A DNA stretch of 64,000 nt from JACKHA01 sp041401985 (GCA_041401985.1 JAWKTE010000010.1:117641-181640); one strand, 5' to 3'; shown: positions 50,978 to 60,662, counted from the first letter of the stretch. Translations and numbers: made by a program. Notes: a model not told the origin generated them from the letters alone.

Positions 50978-53428
50978 TCAGCGATCCTTGAAGCGCCGCG
51001 GCGGGGGCTCGGCGCCGCGGTCCGGTCGTCGCTGCATGGCCTTGCCGGGGCCGGGCTGGGCGCCCTGGCGGGCCTGCTGGGCGTCTTCGACGCGCTTGGC
51101 CATGCGGGCCAGGAACGAGTCGGAGTTTGAGACCGCCTTGCGCCGGGCGGCGGCCAGGGCCTTGGCCTTCTCGGGGTCGTCGAGGCCGTGCTTCTCGATG
51201 TGGTTCTTGATCCAGCGGGTCTGGAAGATGGCGATGGTGGAGTTGGCGATGAAGTAGAGCGTGAAGCCCGCGGGCGCGGAGTACATGAACACCGGGAACA
51301 TGACGACCATGAGCCACTTGCTGAGCACCTGGGCCTGCTTCTGCTCGGGGGTCATGGTGGCCGAGGTCGGGGGCGTGAAGTACTTCTGGTGGGAGTAGAA
51401 GACGAGTGCGAGCACGAACGGCAGGATGTTGAGCGACGAGACCGGGATCCCAAGCAGCGGGATCTTGAAGACCTGGCCGAACGGGATGAACGAGTCGGCT
51501 TCGGACAGGTCGGCCATGAAGGGCCAGTCCGGAGCGATCATCTGGAACGCACCGAAGAACGCGGCCTCGTGGCGGAGTTCGACCGCGAAGTAGATCATGG
51601 CCGACAGCGCGATCCAGATCGGGGTCTGCAGGAACGGCGGGATGCAGCCGACGAACGAGGCGGGGGTGATGCCCTCTTCACGCCAGAGTTTGGCCATCTC
51701 CTTCTGGAGGGCGGCCTTGTCGTCCTTGTAGCGTTCCTGCAGTTTCTTCTGCTTGGGCGCCATGGACTGCATCTGCTTGGCGAAGCGCTGGGTGCGGATC
51801 TGCGACCAGTGCTGCACGGGGTGGAGGATGCCGCGGACGATGAACACCAGCACGATGATGGCCAGGGCCCAGTCCTGGGTGACGTAGTCGTGGATGAGGC
51901 GGAGCAGCGAGATCAGCGGACCGGTGATCCACGAGAACGTGCAGGGAGCACAGAACCCGCCGAAGTTGTAGACGACCATGCCGCCCAGGCCGGCGGCGGC
52001 GGCGATGGGGTCGCGCTCGATCACGGGCTTCGAGAGCGGGCCGGCGAACATGCCGACGCGCGAGGACGCGGTTGCGCCCGGCTCGATGCGGACGGACGAC
52101 TGGGTGATCCGCATCGCCAGGATCTGGTCGTCGGTGCCGGCCCCGGTGGTGGCGACCAGCGGCTCGATCCGCTCGACGCTGGCCAGGCCCTTGGTGGGGC
52201 GGGTGGCGGTTTGGTCGACGAGGGTGTGGATCGCGACGCCGAAGTATCGGTTGGTCATGCCCGCCCAGACGAGCGTGCGCTGGTTGTCGATCGAGGCCTG
52301 CGTGGGCCAGAGGTCGGACGCGACGCCGCTGGCGGCGCGGTTCGCGGCGTTGATGGCCGAGCTGCGCGGGCGGAGGTCGTTGTCGGCGATGACGAACTGC
52401 TGGGAGGGGTCGCTCTGGGCGCTGGCGAGGTAGCCGAATCGGACGCGGCGTTTGTCGCCGCCGTAGCCGGCGTTCTGGCTGCCAAGCGTGTCGGGGACCA
52501 GGTCGATGGGGCCGAACTGCTGGACCTGGACGTCGAGCGGGCGGGCGGAGAGGTTGACGATGTCCTGCGAGACGGACACGACGTACGAGTTTGGCGCGAC
52601 CTCGTAGCGCCGGCGGATGGTCAGCAACGGCGTTTCGGCTTGGGATTCTGGGCCCGAGCCGGCCTCGCTGATGGTCGCCTCGAACACGGCGAAGGACTCG
52701 CCGGCCTCGACCTGGCTCCAGACGTTCTCGCTGCGCGGCCCGTTCCAGAGCAGGCACGAGCGGGTCGTGCCGTTCTCGGTGATGAACACCTGGGCCGAGG
52801 CCATGGGCGAGGCGGCGCGGGTGCGGCCCGACGACGTGCCGTCGGCGGCGACCCACTCGCGGGTGACCTGGATGGGCTGGCTCTGCTCGGCCCGCCATGT
52901 GGTGTGGTGGTGGGCCAGGAGGAGCCGCTCGATGCCCGCGCCGTACTGGGAGAACTCGATGCGGAGTTCGTAGTCGGAGGCCTCGTCGAGCAGGCCCGGG
53001 ATCGGTTGCCCGGTGTCGGGGTCGAGGTGGTAGGCGGCGCCGATGCCGGACCAGTCGGCGGGCGTCTGAGCGGAGGCGCGGGCGACGAGCGTGGATTGGG
53101 TGGGGGCGCTCGTTGGAGGCGTGGTGGAGGCCTGCTCGGGTGCGGGCGGTTGCTGGGTGGTTGTGGTGGGGGGCTGCGGGGTGGGCTGGGCCTCCGCTGT
53201 CGGTTGGGAAGGCGACGGGTCTGACCCGCCGGATTCGGAGGGCTGCGCCGGAGTCTGGGCCGGTGTCTGGGTTTGATTGGAAGCGGGGGTTGATTGGCTG
53301 GCCGGCTGCCCGGAAGCGGGGGTCTTCGGCTTGCTGTTGGCCCAGAACGAGGCCACCACGCCGACCCCGGCCAGCCCGACAATCAGCGGCACCAACACGC
53401 GGACAAGGGGGTTCTTCTGGTTCGGCAT
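50978..53428 (-). CDS. yidC: Membrane protein insertase YidC
   Basis: This 816-residue inner-membrane insertase helps fold and insert membrane proteins. The N-terminal anchor (VLVPLIVGLAGVGVVASFW) precedes a Pro/Gln/Thr-rich linker (about 30-115) that is longer than usual. The periplasmic beta domain follows (about 125-470). The conserved insertase core has LALIIVLVFIVRGILHPVQHW-like helices (AIIVLVFIVRGILHP), GCIPPFLQTPIWIALSAMIY and MVVMFPVFMYSAPAGFTLYF with a basic hydrophilic tail. The usual neighbours rpmH and rnpA are absent; truD is upstream. The length exceeds E. coli YidC (548) because of the linker and P1 domain. Confidence 0.95.
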   Translation of the reverse strand: MPNQKNPLVRVLVPLIVGLAGVGVVASFWANSKPKTPASGQPASQSTPASNQTQTPAQTPAQPSESGGSDPSPSQPTAEAQPTPQPPTTTTQQPPAPEQASTTPPTSAPTQSTLVARASAQTPADWSGIGAAYHLDPDTGQPIPGLLDEASDYELRIEFSQYGAGIERLLLAHHHTTWRAEQSQPIQVTREWVAADGTSSGRTRAASPMASAQVFITENGTTRSCLLWNGPRSENVWSQVEAGESFAVFEATISEAGSGPESQAETPLLTIRRRYEVAPNSYVVSVSQDIVNLSARPLDVQVQQFGPIDLVPDTLGSQNAGYGGDKRRVRFGYLASAQSDPSQQFVIADNDLRPRSSAINAANRAASGVASDLWPTQASIDNQRTLVWAGMTNRYFGVAIHTLVDQTATRPTKGLASVERIEPLVATTGAGTDDQILAMRITQSSVRIEPGATASSRVGMFAGPLSKPVIERDPIAAAAGLGGMVVYNFGGFCAPCTFSWITGPLISLLRLIHDYVTQDWALAIIVLVFIVRGILHPVQHWSQIRTQRFAKQMQSMAPKQKKLQERYKDDKAALQKEMAKLWREEGITPASFVGCIPPFLQTPIWIALSAMIYFAVELRHEAAFFGAFQMIAPDWPFMADLSEADSFIPFGQVFKIPLLGIPVSSLNILPFVLALVFYSHQKYFTPPTSATMTPEQKQAQVLSKWLMVVMFPVFMYSAPAGFTLYFIANSTIAIFQTRWIKNHIEKHGLDDPEKAKALAAARRKAVSNSDSFLARMAKRVEDAQQARQGAQPGPGKAMQRRPDRGAEPPPRRFKDR

Positions 53429-53570
53429 GGTCGTGGAGTGGGCGTCTGGGACGTGCCGGCGTGGGGCCGGCCCCGCCCGACCGGGCAGGACGGGGACGAT
53501 AGGTCGTTGGGATCGCGTTGTCGGCCCGTTCGCGGCGATCGAACCCGCGCACGACCGGGCAATGTCGGAT

Positions 53571-54914
53571 TCAGCCCGCTTCGGACTCGATCGAGGCCCC
53601 GCTGGCGGGCTTCATGATCTCGCGGAGCACGACGGTGGCGAACGCGCCGCGTTCGAGTTCGAAGGCGACGCGGACGTAGGAGCCGTGCTCGTCGACGCCG
53701 CCCTCGACCTGGGGGGCGATGACCGGGACGCGCAGGGGGCGCCGGGCGCCCTCGATGTCGTGCGAGCCGCGTGAGGTGGGGCGGGCGGCGTAGCGGTCGA
53801 GGTCGTCGGTGGTCACGCCGGCGGCTTCAAGGCAGCGTCGTTCGATCTCGCCGCTCGCGCCGTCGCAGCGGCGCATGCTCACGCCCCACATTGGGCCGGT
53901 GGGGCTGAGTTCGAGGCGGGCGGCGCGGTCGGCCAGGTCGGGCTCGGCGAGCACGTCTGGCGTGACGTGGAACTGGCCCCGGGTGGCGTGGATGTGGGCG
54001 ATGCAGCCCAAGCGCAGCGTGCCGAACGATCCGTCGAGGACGCGGGCGTCGAGCACGGCGTTGAAGACGGCGGACTGGAAGGCCGAGAGCATGAACTTGC
54101 GGATCCGGTCGTCGAGGCGTGCGAGGATCCGGTCGGGGGGCACGCCTCGCGCGAGCATGGCCAGGGCGTTGCGTTCGGTGCGGAGCGAGCGCGGGAAGGC
54201 GTCGATGGCCTCGGCGTAGCGGCCCTGGGCGAACAGGGCGCGGCCCTCGGGCTGCTGCTCCGGGTGGTCGGGGCAGGGGGCAAGCAGGTGCTCGAGGGCG
54301 CCGGGGGCGTCGCCGAGCAGGATGGCGCGGCCGACGAGGTGGTTGTTGGCGCAGTGCCCGAAGCGCTGCTCGCCGAAGCGGTTGGGCACGCCGGTGCGTT
54401 CGAGGCGGTCGAGCACCTTTTTGGCTGGCAGGGCGGCGGTGGCGGGGACGCCGCGGATGCGGATGGAGAAGCGGTTGCCGGCCAGGTGCCCGGTGCGCAG
54501 TTTGTTGGTGTGGTAGTCGGCCCACAGGACGCCGACGCGGTCGTGCTCGAGCGAGGGGAAGTCCTCGATCTTCTTGCCGGGGACGTGGACGGAGACGACC
54601 TGGCGGGTGATCGCGGGCTTGTCCTTCATGCCCGCGTAGCCGACGGCACGCCGGTCGACGCGGAAGTGGCGGGCGATGATCTCGACCATTTCGAGGGTCG
54701 AGAGGCCGCGCTTCTCGACGAAGAGGTAGATGTGCTCGCCTTCGCCGCAGGGCTGGTAAAGGGGTGTTTCCTCGACGAGGAAGTCCTCGGGGCGCTGCTT
54801 GATGACGCCGCCGATGGGGGGGATGTCCGCGGTGATGTAGGCGGCGGGGACGACGCGGGGGTCGGGGGGCGGGGGGGCTTGCGGCGGTGGGTTGTCGCGG
54901 GCATCGTTCTGCAT
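53571..54914 (-). CDS. truD: tRNA pseudouridine synthase D
   Basis: This 447-residue cytoplasmic enzyme forms pseudouridine at position 13 of tRNA. The TruD catalytic Asp is Asp98 in GYAGMKDKPAITRQ. RPEDFLVEE and GEGEHIYLFVEKRGLST are at the N-terminal side, and NRFGEQRFGHCANNHLVG (about residue 185) begins the TRUD domain insert. The ATG at 54914 gives a proline-rich start. It is not in the usual ispF/surE context; it lies upstream of yidC and after the bifunctional-nuclease gene on the same strand. Length is longer than E. coli TruD (349). Confidence 0.93.
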   Translation of the reverse strand: MQNDARDNPPPQAPPPPDPRVVPAAYITADIPPIGGVIKQRPEDFLVEETPLYQPCGEGEHIYLFVEKRGLSTLEMVEIIARHFRVDRRAVGYAGMKDKPAITRQVVSVHVPGKKIEDFPSLEHDRVGVLWADYHTNKLRTGHLAGNRFSIRIRGVPATAALPAKKVLDRLERTGVPNRFGEQRFGHCANNHLVGRAILLGDAPGALEHLLAPCPDHPEQQPEGRALFAQGRYAEAIDAFPRSLRTERNALAMLARGVPPDRILARLDDRIRKFMLSAFQSAVFNAVLDARVLDGSFGTLRLGCIAHIHATRGQFHVTPDVLAEPDLADRAARLELSPTGPMWGVSMRRCDGASGEIERRCLEAAGVTTDDLDRYAARPTSRGSHDIEGARRPLRVPVIAPQVEGGVDEHGSYVRVAFELERGAFATVVLREIMKPASGASIESEAG

Positions 54915-54978
54915 GTCGTGCTCGCGGCGGGAGGGGTGTGTCTGCACGGGCGGAGTGGGGCGACGAAACCGGCGCGGC

Positions 54979-55425
54979 TCAGAGTTCCTCGCCGCCGGCC
55001 GCTTCGATGACGTGGTCTTCGACGTAGACGGGCACGCCGTGGGCGATGCCCAGGGCGATGGCGTCGCTGGGGCGGGAATCGACGTTGACCAGGTCGCCGT
55101 CATGGCGGCGGATGTCGAGGGTGGCGTAGAAGGTGGAGTCGGCCAGGTCGGTGACGGTGACGGACTCGAGCACGCCGCCGAGTTCGCGGATGACGGCGGC
55201 GAGCAGGTCGTGGGTCTGGGGGCGTTTGATGGGCGTGCCTGAGAGGCCGCGCTCGATGGCGCTGGCCTCGGGCAGGCCGATGACGATGGGGAAGGAGCGG
55301 GGGGGTGTGTCGTCGGACTCCTCGGCGTCGTCGCCATCGGCTTGGCGGACCTCGCGGAGTTCGATGATCTGGTAGTCGTTGAGTTCGCGGATGAGGATGC
55401 GGCTCAGTTCCATCAGCACGCGCAT
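54979..55425 (-). CDS. Bifunctional nuclease family protein
   Basis: This 148-residue cytoplasmic protein has the bifunctional nuclease (DUF151) pattern: RSFPIVIGLPEASAIERGL, HDLLAAVIRELGGVLESVTV and DSRPSDAIALGIAHGVPVYV. Family members cut both RNA and DNA in vitro. The ATG at 55425 is chosen because GGAGGG lies six bases upstream; an upstream Met at 55476 would add 17 residues. An acidic insert (DGDDAEESDD) lies near residue 30. It lies directly upstream of truD on the same strand and may be co-transcribed. Confidence 0.88.
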   Translation of the reverse strand: MRVLMELSRILIRELNDYQIIELREVRQADGDDAEESDDTPPRSFPIVIGLPEASAIERGLSGTPIKRPQTHDLLAAVIRELGGVLESVTVTDLADSTFYATLDIRRHDGDLVNVDSRPSDAIALGIAHGVPVYVEDHVIEAAGGEEL

Positions 55426-55523
55426 GGGCGGCCCTCCGCTGGGCCCGTCCGGTGGGCCGTACGCTTCGAACAGCATGGTATCCGATGGGTGCGGCGGGCC
55501 GGGCATGGACGAGGAATGAGGGC

Positions 55524-56234
55524 GTGGACTCGAGCGGGTCGCATGTCGGGCGGGGGACGCTGAGCGTGGCGCAGTCGCGCCGGGTGGACGAGATCGCCGC
55601 GGCTTGGGGGCTGGCGACGATCGTTCTGATGGAGAACGCGGGGAGGGCGCTGGCGGAGGCGGCGGTGCGCGCGATGGAGGCGCGGCGGCTGGGGCGGGTC
55701 GTCGTCGTGGCCGGGCCGGGCAACAACGGTGGCGATGGGCTGGTGGCGGCGCGGTGGCTGGTGAACGCCGGGCGGGAGGTCCGTGTCGTTCATCTGACCG
55801 AGCGGAGCGAGGGCGACGCGGCGATGCAGCGGGGCGTGCTGGATCGGATGGGCGCGACGGGTGTTGCGTGGGGAGCGGGAGCCGTTGATTCGGAAATGGC
55901 GGGCACCGGGCCATGCGTGGTGCTGGATTGCCTGTTCGGGACGGGGCTGTCGCGGGCGCCGCATGGGGCGGCAGCCGGTGCGATCGAGTGGATTAACCGG
56001 CAGCGGGCGCGCGGCTCGTGGGTGATCGCGGCGGATGTGCCCAGCGGGCTGGACGCCGACACGGGGCGGGCACTGGGGGCGTGTGTCGGCGCGGATGAGA
56101 CTGTCACGTTCGTGGCCCAGAAGCGTGGGTTTGACGCGCCGGGGGCGGCCGAGCGGCTCGGGCGGGTGACGGTCGCGGACATCGGCGTGCCGAGGGCGAT
56201 CGTCGATCAGGTCCTTGCCGAGGGACTGGCGTGA
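55524..56234 (+). CDS. nnrE: NAD(P)H-hydrate epimerase domain protein
   Basis: This 236-residue protein has the YjeF N-terminal domain that repairs damaged NADHX/NADPHX by epimerisation. LATIVLMENAGRALAEAA holds a conserved Asn-Ala-Gly, VVAGPGNNGGDGLVAARWL the nucleotide-binding loop, and VLDCLFGTGLS and IAADVPSGLDADTG the metal and substrate loops. No C-terminal dehydratase domain is fused. The GTG start at 55524 has an AGGAA site seven bases before it; ATG 55485 is an alternative. It is close to and partly overlaps the upstream frame of the glycosyltransferase gene. Confidence 0.9.
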   Translation: MDSSGSHVGRGTLSVAQSRRVDEIAAAWGLATIVLMENAGRALAEAAVRAMEARRLGRVVVVAGPGNNGGDGLVAARWLVNAGREVRVVHLTERSEGDAAMQRGVLDRMGATGVAWGAGAVDSEMAGTGPCVVLDCLFGTGLSRAPHGAAAGAIEWINRQRARGSWVIAADVPSGLDADTGRALGACVGADETVTFVAQKRGFDAPGAAERLGRVTVADIGVPRAIVDQVLAEGLA

Positions 56235-56280
56235 CGGGACGGGTGGCGCGGCCCCGCTACGCTTGCCCGGCTTGGTATTC

Positions 56281-57495
56281 GTGGCGATCAATCTGGCGAC
56301 GGCGGCGGCCGGGGGCTTCCTGGCGGCGATCTGGATCGTGGTGCTCGGGCGGCTGGCCCGGTCGGCCAGCCAGGTGCCCAGTTTGCGCGACGGGATCGAG
56401 TGGGCCGACGAGGAGCCGATCACGCAGCGGATCGTGGCGATCGTGCCGGCCCACAACGAGCAGGACTCGATCGGCGGCGTGCTGGCGTCGCTGCGGTCGC
56501 AGCGGGACCTGGACGTGGGTGTCGTGCTGGCGCTGGACCGCTGCACGGACGGCACGCGCGACCGGGCCGAGCAGATCATGGCGGGGCACCCGCGTTTCGA
56601 GGTCATGTCGATCGAGGACTGCCCGGACGGGTGGGCCGGAAAGGTGCACTGCCTGTGGAAGGCGGTGACCGAGTCGCGGCTGGCGCAGCGGGCGGACCTG
56701 CTGCTGTTCCTTGATGCGGACGTGGAGTTTGCACCGGACGCGATCCGGGCGGCGGCCGCGCTGCAGCGGAGGCGGGACCTCGCGCTGCTGACGCTGCTGC
56801 CGACGCTGCGGCACCGCTATTGGTTCGAGAACGTCGTGCAGCCCGCGTGCGTGCTGGAGTTGCTCTACGAGTTCCCGCCGGACCGGGTCAACCGCGCGCC
56901 GGGAGCCAAGGGGGGGCGCCGCCCGTTCGTCAACGGGCAGTTCATCCTGGTGCGCCGGGAGGACTACGAGCGTCTGGGCGGGCACATGGCGCTGCGCGAC
57001 GACATCATGGAGGACTTCGCGCTGGCAAGGCTTGTGGACCGGGCGGGGCTGGCGGCGGGAGCGTTCCCGGCGGGGGACATGCTGCTGGTGAACATGCACG
57101 AGACGTGGGCGTCGTTCGCCAGCGGGTGGAAGCGGATCTTCATGGCCGGTGCGGGGCGGAAGGTGCGCCGCCTGCGCCGGTGGACGCTGCGGGTGGGGCT
57201 GGCGTGCGCGTTGCTGCCGGTGGCGGTGGGAGCGGGGGTTGCCGGTGCGGCGATGATGGATGCGCCCGCGTGGTCGAGGTGGAGTGCGATCGGGGTGGGT
57301 GCGTTCGGGCTGGTTTCGTGGGTCGTGGCGATCGGCGCGCTGTACCGGTCGCAGCGGGCGCCGTGGTGGTCGGTGGCGCTCAACCCGGTGGGCTACGCGG
57401 TGGCGGCGTGGATCATGTGGCGGGCGGCACGGACGGTGGCGTCGCGCGAGCCGGTGGCGTGGGGGGGGCGGGAGTATGTGTTCGAGCCGAGGTGA
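56281..57495 (+). CDS. Family 2 glycosyltransferase, membrane-bound
   Basis: This protein of about 404 residues has an N-terminal membrane helix (VAINLATAAAGGFLAAIWIV) and a GT2 domain with IVAIVPAHNEQDSIGGVLAS and the DxD-like LLLFLDADVEF (near residue 150). It continues to ENVVQPACVLELLYEFPPDR and FVNGQFILVRREDYERLGGH, and ends with at least three C-terminal helices. It resembles hopanoid- or carotenoid-associated glycosyltransferases (HpnB/CrtQ-like), but that is not certain. The start is ambiguous; TTG at 56215, 56263 and 56272 or GTG 56281 all lack a strong ribosome site. Confidence 0.85.
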   Translation: MAINLATAAAGGFLAAIWIVVLGRLARSASQVPSLRDGIEWADEEPITQRIVAIVPAHNEQDSIGGVLASLRSQRDLDVGVVLALDRCTDGTRDRAEQIMAGHPRFEVMSIEDCPDGWAGKVHCLWKAVTESRLAQRADLLLFLDADVEFAPDAIRAAAALQRRRDLALLTLLPTLRHRYWFENVVQPACVLELLYEFPPDRVNRAPGAKGGRRPFVNGQFILVRREDYERLGGHMALRDDIMEDFALARLVDRAGLAAGAFPAGDMLLVNMHETWASFASGWKRIFMAGAGRKVRRLRRWTLRVGLACALLPVAVGAGVAGAAMMDAPAWSRWSAIGVGAFGLVSWVVAIGALYRSQRAPWWSVALNPVGYAVAAWIMWRAARTVASREPVAWGGREYVFEPR

Positions 57496-57573
57496 GCGGG
57501 GGTGGTTGGCGGGAACCCCCGACGTTTGGCGAGAGCGGCGTGCTCGGGGCGGGGCGATGGATTGGCGGAATCA

Positions 57574-57595
57574 GGAATCTCAGATCTGAGATTCC
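57574..57595. repeat. Perfect 22-base AT-rich palindrome
   Basis: GGAATCTCAGATCTGAGATTCC is wrongly long to list but its 22 bases read the same on both strands; the centre is AGATCT. It lies between convergent genes and is much more AT-rich than its surroundings, followed by AAATTCC. A bidirectional terminator or a small repeat is possible. Confidence 0.6.
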
Positions 57596-57650
57596 AAATT
57601 CCAGACTTCAGCCTCGCTCAGGATTTCAGACGCGAGCGATCCGAAAACGC

Positions 57651-57884
57651 TCAGACCGCCACGCGCAGCGACTGCTGGTTCAGATCGTCGGCCAAGCGCT
57701 GGGCCAGTTCGCGGGAATCGCAGCGCTGCATGGTGGCCCAGCCGCTGCTGGACAGGCGGGTCCAGACGTACCACTCGCCAGACTGATCGGTATCAGCCCG
57801 GAACGCGGCGGCACCTGAGGAGGGCGGCGCGAACGCGGCTCGGCCTTCGAGCGAGAACGGTCGGCTGATCGGATCGATGCCCAT
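57651..57884 (-). CDS. Small conserved-looking hypothetical protein
   Basis: This 77-residue protein is preceded by a perfect AAGGAGG six bases before the ATG at 57884, which supports it strongly. It has a compact alpha/beta look: GAAAFRADTDQSGEWYVW, then SSSGWATMQRCDSRELAQRL and a short tail. No signal peptide or membrane segment is visible. No family was recognised. It is convergent with the glycosyltransferase and separate from the esterase-like gene downstream. Confidence 0.75.
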   Translation of the reverse strand: MGIDPISRPFSLEGRAAFAPPSSGAAAFRADTDQSGEWYVWTRLSSSGWATMQRCDSRELAQRLADDLNQQSLRVAV

Positions 57885-58145
57885 GCGATTCCTCCTTGCA
57901 CGGGGTCCGACGCCGAGCCTTGGGCGTGGCGGCGGACACGGGCGTCCGGACGTGGCCGGACGGCAGCCCATCTTCAGGGCTTGTGGAGCCTCGACTCCTA
58001 CGAGGCCGGACACCGCATGTTCGCATAGACACCCCCCGGTTGTCAAGGGTTGGTGGGAAGTTGATAAAGGCTTCGTTAGCGTGGGCAAACTTTGTGGATT
58101 ACGCGGGGACGCGGCTTGGTCCGCAGATGCGAGCGCGGGGCCGTA

Positions 58146-59639
58146 TCAGGGCGCGAGATCCGGCTCGGGAGCGGCAAAGCCGAGCAGGCGGGCGGCCTCC
58201 CAGGCGGGGGCCGACCACGGGGCCTCGCGCGTGACGCGGACCAGGACCTCGCGGTCGCGCTCCGGGAGCGGGTCGGGAAGGCCCGAATCGGCGTAGCGGA
58301 AGCGCCAGCCGTCGAGCATGGTCTGAGCACGCTGGGTCTGTTCGGTGGTGCGGGCCTGCCATGGCTGGTCGACCCAGTCGAGGGCCTCGCGGAAGCGGGC
58401 GGCGGTGGGGTACTCGTGGCCCATGTCCGGGTACTCGAGCAAGCGGACGTCGAAGCCGTCGGTGTGCATCGCGTCGAGCGTGCGGACGATCTGGGCGTAG
58501 TTGAAGTCGCGCGGGCCGGTCATGGCGGCCAGGCGGTGCTCGCGGAGGCGGCGGGCGTCGGCGCGCGGCAGCGCGTAGCCCTGGGGCAGGTAGGCGCCGT
58601 TGCCCAGCGCAATGTTCTGGTACGCGTTGACGCCGACGATGCAGATCGCGCCGGAGTAGACCTCGGGGAAGCAGCCCCAGTGCATGGACGAGACGCGTCC
58701 GCCGCCGCTGACGCCGAAGGCGTAGACACGCTCGGGGTCGATGTGGACGCGGGTTGTGGCGTTGGCGATCGCGTCGAAGATGAGTTGGTGGCGGTCGGCG
58801 ATGTTGCGGTTGTTGCCGGCGTTTGAGACGCCCACGACGGCGAGGTTGAGGGCGTCGGCCGCGGCCTCGGCGAAGGCCGGGGGACGGCCCGATTCGGTGG
58901 GGTCGATCCAGACGAGCAGGCCGGCGGGGCGGGTGGGGGAGTAGGCCTCGGGGAGGCGGAGGTAGATGGTCTCGACTTCGAGGTCGCGGGCGGCGGGGCG
59001 GAGACGCCAGCGCTGGCCGGCCCAGAAGCGGTCGCCGAGGGTCTGCTCGTCGAAGGTGATGGGGCTGGGGATGTAGGGATGCTCGAGGTCGACCACGCGC
59101 CCGGTGGGGATGTCGGGCGGGTCGAAGCCGGCGGTGTATCGCGACCATTGGGCGACGATCTCGGCGAACGCGTCGGGCATGGCCGTGGCGGCGGCGACGC
59201 CGGACGGGCCGATGGGGTCGATCTCATTCGCGATCAGCGTGCCATCGGGCAGGCGGAGGATCTCGACGCGCTTGCGGGCGGTGGCGTTGGCCAGGTGCAT
59301 GATGCCGACGAGGGTGGCGCCTTCGAGCGACTCGGGGGCGCTGGCGGCGCGGGCCATGCGTCGGAGTTGGCCGAACTCGCGCGGCGTGACCTCGCCAATG
59401 ACGCCGGAGAGAGCCCGGAGCATTGGTGAGTCGAGCGATTCGGCGTCGGGGGGCGTGGCGTCGAGGCTGACGACGATGGAACGGGGCGGGCCGCCGGGCA
59501 TGTCGAACACGCGATCGGGGTCGGCGGCGAGCGAGGGTCTGGTCCAGATGGCGATCAGGAAAGCACCCGCGAGGGCCAGTGCTGCTCGCAGCGTCGTGGC
59601 CGCGGGACATTGTGCGTCGGTTGCGGGCGTCGGGGTCAT
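58146..59639 (-). CDS. Exported alpha/beta-hydrolase-like esterase
   Basis: This 497-residue exported protein has a signal peptide (LRAALALAGAFLIAIWTRPS, cut near SLAA). The N-terminal 200 residues form an unknown domain (RSIVVSLDATPPDAESLDSP). The hydrolase domain (about 215-430) has the nucleophile Ser in AFGVSGGGRVSSMHWG, a likely Asp near LLEYPDMGHEYP and the catalytic His in the same MGHEYP. This pattern fits poly(3-hydroxybutyrate)-depolymerase-like or feruloyl-esterase-like enzymes. It does not carry the GC-ending repeats. It probably acts in the periplasm or is released; the substrate is unknown. Confidence 0.8.
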   Translation of the reverse strand: MTPTPATDAQCPAATTLRAALALAGAFLIAIWTRPSLAADPDRVFDMPGGPPRSIVVSLDATPPDAESLDSPMLRALSGVIGEVTPREFGQLRRMARAASAPESLEGATLVGIMHLANATARKRVEILRLPDGTLIANEIDPIGPSGVAAATAMPDAFAEIVAQWSRYTAGFDPPDIPTGRVVDLEHPYIPSPITFDEQTLGDRFWAGQRWRLRPAARDLEVETIYLRLPEAYSPTRPAGLLVWIDPTESGRPPAFAEAAADALNLAVVGVSNAGNNRNIADRHQLIFDAIANATTRVHIDPERVYAFGVSGGGRVSSMHWGCFPEVYSGAICIVGVNAYQNIALGNGAYLPQGYALPRADARRLREHRLAAMTGPRDFNYAQIVRTLDAMHTDGFDVRLLEYPDMGHEYPTAARFREALDWVDQPWQARTTEQTQRAQTMLDGWRFRYADSGLPDPLPERDREVLVRVTREAPWSAPAWEAARLLGFAAPEPDLAP

Positions 59640-59720
59640 GGGGTGCTCCGGACCGTTCCCCCGCGCTGGCCCCGGCGTTCAGAGTACCATGCCGGCGGCC
59701 CGGATCCCAGCGGAGAACGG

Positions 59721-60662
59721 ATGGGGCGAAATCGTCGGAAGGAGTCGGCGTTGGGCGAGGAAGCCAGCAGCGTGCCGGAGACCGCGTCGCTCTCGGAGCA
59801 AATGCGGAAGGCGTCGGCCGAGGCGCGGGAGCATCTGGGCGCGTTCGGGCTGTCGGCCGATTCGTACGACGGGCTGTTGCGGATGTCGGGGGACGCGGAG
59901 GCGTCGCTGCGGGAGCGCGGGGCGTTGCGGGCCGCGGCCCGGTTGGATGCGCTGCGGGGCACGTTCGCGGCGGCCCTGGAGCGCCCGACCGATGATCTGG
60001 AGGCACGCGGCGAGGCGTACCTGTCGCTGCTCGAGTCGGTGCTGATCGCCTCGCTGGGCAACGAGACGGAAAGCCCCGCCTGGTCGGCGCGGCTCGATCG
60101 GGCGTTCGCGGATGGGGCTCCGGGCGTCGGGGAGTTGTCGCTGCTGACCACCGCCGGGATGTGTCGCGATGTCGGGGCGAGCATCGAGGCCGCCCGAACG
60201 CCGGAAACCGACGACGGGCTGCTGCGTGTGATGTGGCGGAAGTGGCGGTTTGGCTTGGCGCCCGCCGCGGCCGGCGAAGCGGATGCGATTGCGCCGGGCG
60301 TGCGGGAGGCCGGGGAGCGTCTGCGGGCGGCGCGGCTCGCCGGGCTGGTTTCGGTCGATCTGGCGGGTGCGGTGTGCCCGGAGCGCCGCCCGGTGCGGGC
60401 GACGCACGCCGACGCGGGTGCGGCGGAACTGCGGGATCGCCTCGATCGCCTGCTGCGGGGGGCCAGAGCGTCGCTGATCGGGACGTGCGATCGGGACCAC
60501 GTGCTTGGCGTGGTCGGCTCGGCGTTCCTGGCGGTGCACATCGTGCCGAACGATCAGGTCGCGTTCATCACGGCGTACCGGTTTATGTCCCTGATGGACC
60601 CGAGCGACCCGCGTGAGCGGACGTTGGGTCGCCTGCGCGACGCGTTCGATGGAATCGGGTGA
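59721..60662 (+). CDS. Helical protein of unknown function
   Basis: This 313-residue cytoplasmic protein is preceded by GGAG five bases before the ATG at 59721. It is strongly helical and Ala/Arg/Glu-rich (LRERGALRAAARLDALRGTF, LLESVLIASLGNETE). A conserved-looking block lies near the C-terminus (LIGTCDRDHVLGVVGSAFLA, VPNDQVAFITAYRFMSLMD). It has no membrane helix or signal peptide. No family or catalytic motif was recognised. It lies divergent from the esterase-like gene and convergent with the exported protein at 60696. Confidence 0.72.
   Translation: MGRNRRKESALGEEASSVPETASLSEQMRKASAEAREHLGAFGLSADSYDGLLRMSGDAEASLRERGALRAAARLDALRGTFAAALERPTDDLEARGEAYLSLLESVLIASLGNETESPAWSARLDRAFADGAPGVGELSLLTTAGMCRDVGASIEAARTPETDDGLLRVMWRKWRFGLAPAAAGEADAIAPGVREAGERLRAARLAGLVSVDLAGAVCPERRPVRATHADAGAAELRDRLDRLLRGARASLIGTCDRDHVLGVVGSAFLAVHIVPNDQVAFITAYRFMSLMDPSDPRERTLGRLRDAFDGIG

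Noticed and set aside
51188..53224. 678-codon plus-strand frame opposite yidC
   Set aside because: It is a shadow of yidC; the amino-acid composition mirrors the antisense codons.
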